A DNA stretch of 64,000 nucleotides from Oscillospiraceae bacterium (GTDB lineage: Bacteria > Bacillota > Clostridia > Oscillospirales > CAG-272): positions 117,637 to 181,636 of the forward strand of contig SVST01000001.1 of assembly GCA_015064155.1 (NCBI GenBank), in the 5' to 3' direction. This document shows positions 53,054 through 60,324 of the stretch, piece after piece. The position numbers and the translations under genes are program-made. The stretch's first letter is position 1; each line of letters starts with the position of its first letter. The notes beneath the pieces were generated by a model, which was not told the DNA's origin, ran no database searches, and saw only the letters and a program-made list of their open reading frames with translations.

Positions 53054-53082
53054 TTGACAAACGGGAAATGATGTGGTATGCT
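53054..53082 (+). promoter_or_regulatory. promoter of the ECF-like sigma factor operon
   Basis: TTGACA and TATGCT with a 17-bp spacer. The TTG start follows 33 bp downstream. Confidence 0.8.
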
Positions 53083-53114
53083 AATAAAAACAACCTTTTT
53101 TGGAGGCACTCAAA

Positions 53115-53693
53115 TTGTTAGCGATTATTCTGGCGATAGAAGACGAGCAAGACCGCTCCTTTGTGGATTGGATATACAGGACGTATGAAAAAAAGATGTA
53201 CGTGGAGGCATTTGATATTCTGAAGCATCATGAGGATGCGCAGGATTGCGTTCATGAAACGGTGGAAAAGATCATCGATGCTTTGCTGGATTTCAAGGCG
53301 GCACAGGATATGGGGTCTCTTGGCGGCTTGGTTTTGGTCACCTGCCGCAACCATGCCTTGAATCTGTACAAGCAGAAAGCAAGAAGACGCCGCTATGTGC
53401 AGCTTTCAACCGACCGTGAGAACGGAGAATACGAGGAGGTGGAAAACCTTCCCGATGAAGCAGCAGATGTTCAAAAAATCGTAATCAGCGAAGAAACCTG
53501 CCAATACATCCAAACGCTGATCGGGGAATTGGACGAGCGATACCGCAGCGTGCTCCTTTTGAAAAGCCAAGGGCTGGATTATGCGCAAATTGCCACACTT
53601 TTGGGAATCACGGAGGAGAGCGCAAGACAGCGCATGGTGAGAGGTCGAAAGCAACTACTGGAGAAGGGAGGGAAAACGCTTTATGAACGGTAA
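53115..53693 (+). CDS. ECF-type sigma-70 family factor
   Basis: A 192-aa sigma factor. Region 2 is FDILKHHEDAQDCVHETVEKII; region 4 is LDERYRSVLLLKSQGLDYAQIATLLGITEESARQRMVRGRKQL. The start is taken as TTG 53115 because GGAGG lies 8 nt upstream; the earlier TTG at 53100 would include that site. It overlaps the next gene by 11 bp. That gene encodes a membrane protein with a DUF4367-like C-terminal part, a common anti-sigma arrangement in Clostridia. Confidence 0.88.
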   Translation: MLAIILAIEDEQDRSFVDWIYRTYEKKMYVEAFDILKHHEDAQDCVHETVEKIIDALLDFKAAQDMGSLGGLVLVTCRNHALNLYKQKARRRRYVQLSTDRENGEYEEVENLPDEAADVQKIVISEETCQYIQTLIGELDERYRSVLLLKSQGLDYAQIATLLGITEESARQRMVRGRKQLLEKGGKTLYER

Positions 53694-54516
53694 CCGATAT
53701 GAAAAAATCGATCATTTGATCGCAATTGCCGCAAGCGGATATTTGCAAAAGGAAGCGAATCGCTTTGAATCGTTGGATACGAGCGCGGTGCAGTTTGACG
53801 CGACCTATTATCGCAAACGGGCTTGGGTGATTCGCAAATACCGACACCGCCCAATGCTGCAAAAGATGAAGAGGCTTGCGGTACGCGTTGCGGTTGCATT
53901 GCTGGTGCTGATTCTGCTTGCCGCATTGGCGGTTGGCTGTATTCCCGCCGTTCGAGAAGCTGTTTTCAAAGCCTTTGTGGAGTGGCAAGACGACCATTTC
54001 AAGGTATCGTTCCAACCCAATAATGGAAACGATCCCGGCTTGACCCCGCCCGCACAAACCGATGCGGGAACAGCGTTACCCACTGATACAAGCGCTGAGC
54101 CATCCGATACAAGTGTGTCGGATGTGCCGGACACCTCTGTTACAGAGCCGCCTGCTACCGAGCTTCCCAAGCCCCCCACGCAAATCGAGGTAAAGCGTAA
54201 GCCCACCGCGCTGCCGCAGGGGGTATATGAGGATGTCGTAAGAGACGGACGAGCTAATTTTATAATTGATTATTACCTGAACGAGGAATACATATTGTCG
54301 TATTCGCAAGGTTTAATAGAACGTCAGCAGGGTTATGGCGACATAACTGCAATTATTACGGATGTTTCGGTTAGCAATCACGAGGGTATATTAATTGAAT
54401 ATCAGAATAATTCGGTGAAAATTATCGAATGGACCGACGGTGAATACAGATATCAAATTATGTCCGAGGTTTATGGAAAAGATCAATTGATTGCGCTCGC
54501 CGAGAGTGTGAGATGA
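53683..54516 (+). CDS. membrane protein with DUF4367-like domain, probable anti-sigma partner
   Basis: A 277-aa protein with a cytoplasmic N-terminal part (1-65), one membrane helix (about 67-88), a Thr/Pro/Ser-rich linker (about 115-165), and an extracellular domain of about 110 residues (PTQIEVKRKPTALP to the end) with EWTDGEYRYQIMSEVYGKDQLIALA, resembling DUF4367. It overlaps the sigma gene. The role as membrane sensor holding the sigma factor is inferred from this arrangement. The outside domain is repeated as two separate lipoproteins downstream. Confidence 0.82.
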   Translation: MNGNRYEKIDHLIAIAASGYLQKEANRFESLDTSAVQFDATYYRKRAWVIRKYRHRPMLQKMKRLAVRVAVALLVLILLAALAVGCIPAVREAVFKAFVEWQDDHFKVSFQPNNGNDPGLTPPAQTDAGTALPTDTSAEPSDTSVSDVPDTSVTEPPATELPKPPTQIEVKRKPTALPQGVYEDVVRDGRANFIIDYYLNEEYILSYSQGLIERQQGYGDITAIITDVSVSNHEGILIEYQNNSVKIIEWTDGEYRYQIMSEVYGKDQLIALAESVR

Positions 54517-55227
54517 TTTATGAAAAAAAGCGGAGAGCATCTTTCCGCAATACCAATTGATTTTGAGATTTGAAAGAGGAGTGTTTTTGTTCATGAAACG
54601 AATCGGTAAAATTGTATTTGTTCTTTGTGTTATGATTCTGCTGTCATGTATTTCATTCTTTGTTTCCTGCCATCAAAACGAAGTTCCCAATCCGCCTCCC
54701 GCACAAATTGAGGTGAAACGCAAGCCCACCGCGCTGCCGCCGGGGGTATATGAGGATATTTTGATGGATTCCGAGACAGGCTTAACAATTGATTATTATC
54801 TGGATGATGAATTTGTTTTGTCGTATTCGCAAAAATTAATGAATACACAAGTAAAGTATGACAACGTAAACACAAGCATTACAGAGATTGTTTTGAATGG
54901 ACACTGTGGAATATTGATCGAATATCAAAATAATCCAATAAAATTTATCGAGTGGACCGACGGAGAATATAGATACGAACTTATGTCCGAGGTTTATGGA
55001 AAAGATCAATTGATTGCGCTTGCCGAGAGTGTGAGATGATTTATGAAAAAAACGGAGAGTATCTTTCCGCAATACCAATTGATTTTGAGATTTGAAAGAG
55101 GAGTGTTTTTGTTCATGAAACGAATCGGTAAAATTGTATTTGTTCTTTGTGTTATGATTCTGCTGTCATGTATTTCATTCTTTGTTTCCTGCCATCAAAA
55201 CGAAGTTCCCAATCCGCCTCCCACACA
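54470..55227 (+). repeat. 522-bp tandem duplication covering the lipoprotein genes
   Basis: The block 54470-54705 (end of the sensor gene, intergenic spacer, and the first 38 codons of copy 1) recurs nearly unchanged at 54992-55227. Spacing is 522 bp. Divergence is concentrated in the outside domains. Confidence 0.88.
54593..55039 (+). CDS. lipoprotein with DUF4367-like domain, copy 1
   Basis: A 148-aa lipoprotein (signal with FVSC lipobox) followed directly by the same outside domain as the upstream membrane protein: PAQIEVKRKPTALPPGVYED to KDQLIALAESVR. It lacks the anti-sigma cytoplasmic part and the membrane helix. It could compete for or share the ligand of the sensor. AGAGGAG lies 12 nt before the ATG. 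It is part of a 522-bp tandem duplication. Confidence 0.8.
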   Translation: MKRIGKIVFVLCVMILLSCISFFVSCHQNEVPNPPPAQIEVKRKPTALPPGVYEDILMDSETGLTIDYYLDDEFVLSYSQKLMNTQVKYDNVNTSITEIVLNGHCGILIEYQNNPIKFIEWTDGEYRYELMSEVYGKDQLIALAESVR

Positions 55228-55561
55228 AATTGAAGTGATCCGCAAGCCAACCGCATTGCCGCAAGGGGTGTATGAAGATATAGTACGGGATTCTAAGGTT
55301 AATTTAACCATTGATTATTATTTGAACCAAGAGTATATTTTCTCGTATTCACAGAAATTGATAACTGTTCAACGTGGATATGATGATACAGAAGCACAGA
55401 TTACAGATGTTCAAGTGAATGAGCAAAGGGGTGTTTTGATTGAGTATCGGGACGAGCCGTTGGTTATTATCGAATGGACTGACGGAGAATACAGATATCA
55501 AATTATGACTGAGGTTTATGGAAAAGATCAATTGATTGCGCTTGCCGAGAGTGTGAAATGA
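55115..55561 (+). CDS. lipoprotein with DUF4367-like domain, copy 2
   Basis: A 148-aa lipoprotein. The leader and the first 40 residues are almost identical to copy 1, down to the DNA level; the outside domain is diverged in its middle (PQGVYEDIVRDSKVNLTIDYYL, then QINDVQ-like region) but ends with the same KDQLIALAESV. The spacer to copy 1 is also duplicated. A strong terminator follows. Confidence 0.8.
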   Translation: MKRIGKIVFVLCVMILLSCISFFVSCHQNEVPNPPPTQIEVIRKPTALPQGVYEDIVRDSKVNLTIDYYLNQEYIFSYSQKLITVQRGYDDTEAQITDVQVNEQRGVLIEYRDEPLVIIEWTDGEYRYQIMTEVYGKDQLIALAESVK

Positions 55562-55599
55562 CGCTTGATCCATAAGCGTTTTGACAAAATAATAACCGA

Positions 55600-55648
55600 G
55601 CCCCTGCGCTTTTTGGATAAAACGCAGGGGCAAATTCGTTTTTTTTTA
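55600..55648 (+). terminator. terminator of the sigma/DUF4367 operon
   Basis: GCCCCTGCG and CGCAGGGGC form a 9-bp stem, followed by AAATTCG and nine T. Confidence 0.85.
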
Positions 55649-55756
55649 CAAACTCAGGAAGTTTTTTTGTTGAAAAAGCAGAAAAAAAGAAAAAATTAAA
55701 AAAAGATGTCACAAAAAGTGATTTTGAGTTGTTATAAATAGTAGAGGGGAATTTTT

Positions 55757-55852
55757 ATGCGGGAACAACCTTGTTGTTGTGATATGTCCACGGGCACTTC
55801 TTACAACCCAATCAACAAGAATTTGTATGTTTTAACCTATAAAAGCACATAG
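55757..55852 (+). CDS. possible 31-aa Cys-rich peptide
   Basis: A short ORF in the 370-bp gap after the terminator: it begins MREQPCCCDMSTGTSY and ends in LTYKST. The ribosome binding site is strong (AGAGGGG, 7 nt spacing), and a TATAAA lies 18 bp upstream of the start, but no good -35 matches it. Three adjacent Cys are unusual. No family recognised; it could be chance or part of a structured leader. The rest of the gap is AT-rich with no other signal apart from the promoter at 55878. Confidence 0.35.
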   Translation: MREQPCCCDMSTGTSYNPINKNLYVLTYKST

Positions 55853-55877
55853 AATAAAAGATTTCTATGCAATTTGC

Positions 55878-55906
55878 TTGACAGAATTGCAGAAATATAC
55901 TATAAT
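55878..55906 (+). promoter_or_regulatory. promoter for the Gly-rich peptide and membrane protein pair
   Basis: TTGACA and TATAAT with a 17-bp spacer. The leader of about 20 nt can fold as GTAGAA/TTCTAC (55911-55931) with the AGTAGGGA ribosome binding site in the loop, directly before the TTG start. Confidence 0.8.
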
Positions 55907-55931
55907 AAAAGTAGAAGTAGGGAATTTCTAC

Positions 55932-56114
55932 TTGACGGTTTTATTTCAAAAAAGAAAGCATGGGGCGGTTCTTGGCAGTTCTTTAGGAACGATGATATCA
56001 CCTGGGGTTGGAACCACGGTCGGAGGAATTGCGGGGGCTGCAGGTGCAAGCATTGGTTATTCTTATTTGATTGAAAAACCGCTCAAACCGATTGTGAAAG
56101 GGGGGGTGCAATAA
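55932..56114 (+). CDS. glycine-rich membrane-active-looking small protein
   Basis: A 60-aa protein read from a TTG at 55932 (MTVLFQKRKH...). A basic N-terminus is followed by a glycine-zipper segment (GTMISPGVGTTVGGIAGAAG) and a short hydrophobic end. Such segments insert in membranes and occur in bacteriocins and in toxin tails of Rhs proteins. The start is weak and upstream reading would run into the promoter, so I keep the TTG. The stop overlaps the next ATG (TAATG). It may be the remnant or the active part of a toxin whose partner is the next gene. Confidence 0.6.
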   Translation: MTVLFQKRKHGAVLGSSLGTMISPGVGTTVGGIAGAAGASIGYSYLIEKPLKPIVKGGVQ

Positions 56115-56713
56115 TGATTCCTAAAAACGTCGAAATCTTAATAGATCGATTCAGAAAGACTGACGGTGTAAAACACTTGAGTTCTCCTCTTTATCTTGTT
56201 CTGTTTGAACTGATGGCAGGTGTTGCATCCGGAAGACTGTTTTTGAAAAAAGCATGGTTTTCAGCCTTTTTATCAGCGCTGATTGTGGTTACGATCTTTG
56301 TGCTATGGATTGTACAGTTTTCGTCAAAAGAAAAAAGATCCCTTGTTCTGTTTTTTACGTTTGGTGTTGTGGGATATGGGATGACGGTTGATGTGGTGCA
56401 TAGCCCACATAATTCTGTTTTAACGCAGTTTTTTGTTACAGTGCTAACAGTTGGATTATTGTTTGTCGCGGGTTTCGTCTTTCGCATATTATTGAACCGC
56501 TTAAGCGATTCTCCTCAAAAGGTGAAACCTTTGACTACGGGGCTGTTGTTTTCAATTGTCATATCGGTTAGTTCGGTTGTTGGTATATTGACAAGCATCT
56601 TGGGGGAAAATAAAATCTTTTGGCTGATTGGAGCAATTTTTTGTCTTTTGTTTGGGGTAGCAACTTCGGTATACGGTGCGTTTATGTTATACTATTTGAG
56701 AAAGTATAGTTGA
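56114..56713 (+). CDS. six-helix membrane protein, candidate immunity protein
   Basis: A 199-aa hydrophobic protein with about six helices. No family recognised. It is translationally coupled to the Gly-rich small protein and is followed after 43 bp by palindrome 1. In the three cassettes downstream, a probable immunity gene occupies this same position, so it may be the immunity gene for the small protein. This is inference. Confidence 0.65.
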   Translation: MIPKNVEILIDRFRKTDGVKHLSSPLYLVLFELMAGVASGRLFLKKAWFSAFLSALIVVTIFVLWIVQFSSKEKRSLVLFFTFGVVGYGMTVDVVHSPHNSVLTQFFVTVLTVGLLFVAGFVFRILLNRLSDSPQKVKPLTTGLLFSIVISVSSVVGILTSILGENKIFWLIGAIFCLLFGVATSVYGAFMLYYLRKYS

Positions 56714-56756
56714 GGGACAAAGACACAGAAGGCACAGGTAACGCTCCCTTGTGTTA

Positions 56757-56785
56757 CCCCCGTCAGGTCGCTGACCTGACGGGGG
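56757..56785. repeat. Rhs-array palindrome, copy 1
   Basis: A perfect inverted repeat, 13-bp arms (CCCCCGTCAGGTC) with a 3-nt centre. The preceding 40 bp contain CACAGG...CCTTGTG, a weaker stem. Unlike the other copies it is not followed by an Rhs core fragment but, after 50 bp, by a lipoprotein gene. Confidence 0.92.
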
Positions 56786-56834
56786 CAGAGAGAGGATTTC
56801 CTCTGAAAACAAAAAACAGAAAGGAGTCTATTTT

Positions 56835-57434
56835 ATGAAACGATTTATGATTCTTACTATTCTTCTGCTATTTATGGTTGGATGCGTGGGCTGTAACAAC
56901 CAAACACCGCCCGATGTGACAGACCCCATCACGGATCCAACCGCAGATCCAACTACGGAACCGACGACAGATCCATCCACAACAACCGATCCGAGCTTGT
57001 ACGAAAACAATGCTAGGGTTTATGTAAAAGGGGTAGAATTGCTTTCGGAGCGCAACTATTTCAACGAGGAACTCTATGAGTATGAACTTCCGTTTTTGGC
57101 GATTATGAAGGCTTTGGGTTCCACGGTGGATTGGCAAAATGATGAGAAAGTGGTAATTGTATATGACGACATCACGTATATATTGAATCCTACCGATGGG
57201 ACAATTATCAGAGATGATGTTGATGTGAGTGTGACGGGTTCATTATTTGTTGATGCTCCGGGTGGAATCAATAGAAAAAAATTTTTTATCTTGGATCAGG
57301 AGTTCTATATTGATATAAATATGGCTATTGGCTTCTTTTCATTTGGTATGAAATATCCGGATGCGATTGGGGTTGGATGTGATATCGAATATGAAACACG
57401 TGAGGTTTTTATAGGAGAAAATCTTCTTAAATGA
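56835..57434 (+). CDS. lipoprotein with copper-amine-oxidase-N-like stalk domain
   Basis: A 199-aa lipoprotein (VGCVGC region) with a Asp/Pro/Thr-rich linker (PITDPTADPTTEPTTDP) and a C-terminal domain with VYVKGVELL, then FLAIMKALGSTVDWQNDEKVVIVYDDITYIL, which resembles the copper amine oxidase N-terminal-like (stalk) domains common on clostridial surfaces. It lies between palindromes 1 and 2 and has its own AGAAAGGAG site. It may be unrelated to the toxin array or stand in for a lost cassette. Confidence 0.75.
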   Translation: MKRFMILTILLLFMVGCVGCNNQTPPDVTDPITDPTADPTTEPTTDPSTTTDPSLYENNARVYVKGVELLSERNYFNEELYEYELPFLAIMKALGSTVDWQNDEKVVIVYDDITYILNPTDGTIIRDDVDVSVTGSLFVDAPGGINRKKFFILDQEFYIDINMAIGFFSFGMKYPDAIGVGCDIEYETREVFIGENLLK

Positions 57435-57469
57435 CCAAGAACACAGGTGACAGTTCTCTGTGATCCTGC

Positions 57470-57496
57470 CCCCGTCAGGTCACTGACCTGACGGGG
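57470..57496. repeat. Rhs-array palindrome, copy 2
   Basis: A perfect inverted repeat with 13-bp arms (CCCCGTCAGGTCA) and a 1-nt centre, followed by AAGCCCC. It is preceded by CACAG...CTGTG at about 57441-57461. Confidence 0.92.
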
Positions 57497-57563
57497 AAGC
57501 CCCAAAGGACAAGCCCAAACCGCGTACACCTACACCTACAACAGCCTTGGCAATCTGTTTTCG

Positions 57564-59645
57564 GTGGAAGACCACGAAAGCGGCGAAGTCACGGTGTTTG
57601 ATTACGACATGACGGGACGTTTTGTCGGCTCGCAAGTATACGACACCCAAACTTATAAAACGTGCTATGATTCCCACGTGAAATACGACGAAGATTCGCG
57701 CGTGCGCAAGATCTCGTATCAGGCACAATATAAGTATGGTACGTTGGATAAGTCGGCTTTGGCACAGCAGGCTTACACGTTTGGTTACAGCAATGCCACA
57801 GGTAATTTAGAAACGCTCACGTTTGCTGACAATGCGGGGCTTACGGGCACGATGTCGCTGGCATACAATTCGTTTGGAATGACGACCGAAAGAAGCTGGA
57901 ACTTTGCGCAAAGCGGAAACACGGTGCATCAAAGCAGTCAGCAATACGAATACCAAACGGTAGGCGACAACCAAACGGCACTTGTTTCGAAATTGACGGT
58001 GCAAATAGAAGAACACGATCCTACCAACAACACAACAACCACTACCACCACCAAATATGGGTTTGTGTATGATGCAAACGGGAATATCACAAGAATTACC
58101 GATGGCACTCCAATGTATAGTTTTAATGTCGATCAAATCACTTTGTATCGCTATACGTATGATTTGCAAGGGCTTTTGGTTCGCGAAGATAACCGCCCGA
58201 AAAATGCGTCGTATACCTACGATTATGATTCGGCAGGCAACCTTTTGCGTAAACAGGTATATGAATTCACTTGCGGAGAACTCGGTTATCCGATTTCTAC
58301 GAAAAATTATATTTACGACAATGCTACCTGGGGCGATTTGCTGACCGAAATAGGCTCGGATTCGATCGAGTATGACGAAATCGGAAATCCGACAATTTGG
58401 GGACAAAAGAACGAGGATAACATCTGGTACAATGGTGCGATTCTCGAGTGGCAAGGGCGGCAGTTGCAAACTTTCCAGCCGTTCAACGAGTACGACGACG
58501 GGATGGGGGATATGTACTATCCCGTACAGTTTGAATACAACGATGAGGGCATTCGAACCCGCAAAGTACAGGATAGCGAAGATCACGAGTATATCCTCGA
58601 TGGTAGCAAGATTGTCGGAGAGTGGATTCATAATCGGACGATCTTAATCCTCTACATTTACGATGAAGTTGGCAGTCCGATCGGCATGAAAATGCGCACT
58701 GCAAGTCAAACAAAAGGCGTATTCGATGAATACTTCTTCGAGAAAAACTTGCAAGGCGATATCGTTGCGGTTTACAACTCCGAGGGCGAAAAAATTGGAA
58801 CCTACACCTACGATGCTTGGGGTAACTTTACCGTTACAACAACGTCAACCAATATAGCCGCCGAAAGCAATGTTGTAAGGACATATAATCCGTTCAGATA
58901 CAGAGGATACTATTACGACGTTGAAACCGGGCTCTATTATCTGCAAAGCCGTTATTACAATCCCACTTGGGGAAGATTCATTAATGTTGATCACTGGGTC
59001 GTAATGCAAGCGACACCTTTTGATTTAACCGATAAAAATCTGTTTGCCTATTGTGACAATAATCCAGTTGTAAGAATTGACAGCGATGGTCAATTTTGGG
59101 ATTATGTTTTAGATATTGGATTCCTTATTTGGAGTGTAGTTGATGTTATTAATGATCCAGGAGATTGGAAAAATTGGGTAGCGTTGGGTGTTGATGTCGT
59201 GTTTGCCGTGGTTCCGTTTGTGCCAAGTGGAGTAGGTCAAGTAATTAAAGCAGGAAACAAAATTGACAATGCCTTGGATGTTGCAAATGCAATCAACAAA
59301 GTTGATAATATTCAAGATATAGCAAAAGTTACGATGGTTGGGCGAAAGATGGACAGAGTTACAAACACCGCGAAACTCATTGGTAAAGCAGACAATTTGT
59401 ATAAAGTGTGGAAAGGGTATGATAGGACTGCTACGGGAATAAAAAAAATCGCCCATAATGGCTATTCAATGTTTCATAACGGCAGGTGGCTTTTGGGGAA
59501 ACTACGACAGGGGTATACAGTAATTGATATAGGGCTTTCAGTAACAACAAAAGGTAGAGGATTATGGTACGGAACAGAAAGGGTTGTTTTAGGTTTGTGG
59601 GAAACTCGCAACATTTGGAAGTTACCAATTAATTACTATTTTTGA
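57564..59645 (+). CDS. Rhs cassette A: 3' part of an Rhs core with toxin tail
   Basis: First possible start is a GTG at 57564, but the Rhs-like frame runs upstream without a break to a TGA inside palindrome 2, so no true start or ribosome binding site exists. About 480 residues of YD repeats (YTYNSLGNLF, YDANGNITRI, YDSAGNLLRK) lead to the core end YRGYYYDVETGLYYLQSRYYNP, then YCDNNPV. After it, a pre-toxin helical region (LDIGFLIWSVVDVIND) and a tail of about 65 residues (GYTVIDIGLSVTT, KLPINYYF) whose activity I do not recognise. Probably a silent C-terminal cassette. Confidence 0.75.
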   Translation: MEDHESGEVTVFDYDMTGRFVGSQVYDTQTYKTCYDSHVKYDEDSRVRKISYQAQYKYGTLDKSALAQQAYTFGYSNATGNLETLTFADNAGLTGTMSLAYNSFGMTTERSWNFAQSGNTVHQSSQQYEYQTVGDNQTALVSKLTVQIEEHDPTNNTTTTTTTKYGFVYDANGNITRITDGTPMYSFNVDQITLYRYTYDLQGLLVREDNRPKNASYTYDYDSAGNLLRKQVYEFTCGELGYPISTKNYIYDNATWGDLLTEIGSDSIEYDEIGNPTIWGQKNEDNIWYNGAILEWQGRQLQTFQPFNEYDDGMGDMYYPVQFEYNDEGIRTRKVQDSEDHEYILDGSKIVGEWIHNRTILILYIYDEVGSPIGMKMRTASQTKGVFDEYFFEKNLQGDIVAVYNSEGEKIGTYTYDAWGNFTVTTTSTNIAAESNVVRTYNPFRYRGYYYDVETGLYYLQSRYYNPTWGRFINVDHWVVMQATPFDLTDKNLFAYCDNNPVVRIDSDGQFWDYVLDIGFLIWSVVDVINDPGDWKNWVALGVDVVFAVVPFVPSGVGQVIKAGNKIDNALDVANAINKVDNIQDIAKVTMVGRKMDRVTNTAKLIGKADNLYKVWKGYDRTATGIKKIAHNGYSMFHNGRWLLGKLRQGYTVIDIGLSVTTKGRGLWYGTERVVLGLWETRNIWKLPINYYF
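58632..58935 (+). repeat. Rhs core segment, near-identical in cassettes A and B
   Basis: The DNA here matches 60445-60748 at a constant offset of 1813 bp, with only scattered substitutions and no gaps. Cassette C (about 62203-62512) encodes the same segment but differs at many third positions. The region ends where the toxin tails diverge. Confidence 0.88.
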
Positions 59646-59655
59646 GGAGTTTTTT

Positions 59656-60045
59656 ATGAATATAGAGGAATTGTTTGATTTCCTTAGGAAGGATTTTAAT
59701 CTTTCCTATAGGTATCAAGAGTTTGCTAACTGTTATGGAGGCAATTGGATAGTACAAACACATAGTTTTTATAATGATAGTGGTTGTTTTACCATCTATA
59801 TTGAAATTCAAAGGGGGATTGATTTTTGGTACTCTTCTAGATTTAGTACAGTACGTGAAGAGTTGTGTGAAAAAGAAATTGATGTTTCTTCAATAGAACC
59901 ACAAATTTGGGACAAAAATGCAAGATTTTGGATCTTTAAAAATCCGTTTTTTTGGTGGAGCGATAATAGGGTACTACACACTCTTGCGGAAGTATTAAAA
60001 GTGCATTTGGTTTCTAACAACGAATTTTTTGGAATTCATTTGTAA
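59656..60045 (+). CDS. candidate immunity protein A
   Basis: A 129-aa soluble acidic/aromatic protein (many Trp and Phe: FKNPFFWWSDNRVL). No family recognised. It starts 10 bp after the tail of cassette A with a GAGGAG site and ends 29 bp before palindrome 3, the position of an immunity gene. AT-rich compared with the Rhs core. Function by context only. Confidence 0.7.
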   Translation: MNIEELFDFLRKDFNLSYRYQEFANCYGGNWIVQTHSFYNDSGCFTIYIEIQRGIDFWYSSRFSTVREELCEKEIDVSSIEPQIWDKNARFWIFKNPFFWWSDNRVLHTLAEVLKVHLVSNNEFFGIHL

Positions 60046-60074
60046 AGAACACAGGTAACGCTCCCTTTTGTTAA

Positions 60075-60101
60075 CCCCGTCAGGTCGTTGACCTGACGGG
60101 G
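60075..60101. repeat. Rhs-array palindrome, copy 3
   Basis: A perfect inverted repeat, 12-bp arms (CCCCGTCAGGTC) with a 3-nt centre GTT, followed by AAGCCCC. Upstream AAAGAACACAGG matches the flank of the other copies. Confidence 0.93.
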
Positions 60102-60324
60102 AAGCCCCTTAAGGCAAACCTACAGCTACGGCAACGCAACCTGGGGAGATCTGCTGACAGGTGTTGGCTCCGATTCGATCGAATACGATCGCATCGGAAA
60201 CCCGACGATTTGGGGACAGAAAAACGAGGACGGTATTTGGTTCAACGGTGCACTGCTTGAATGGCAGGGCAGAGAACTGCAAAGCTATCAGTCCTTTTAT
60301 GAGTACGACGATGGCTCGGGTTCC

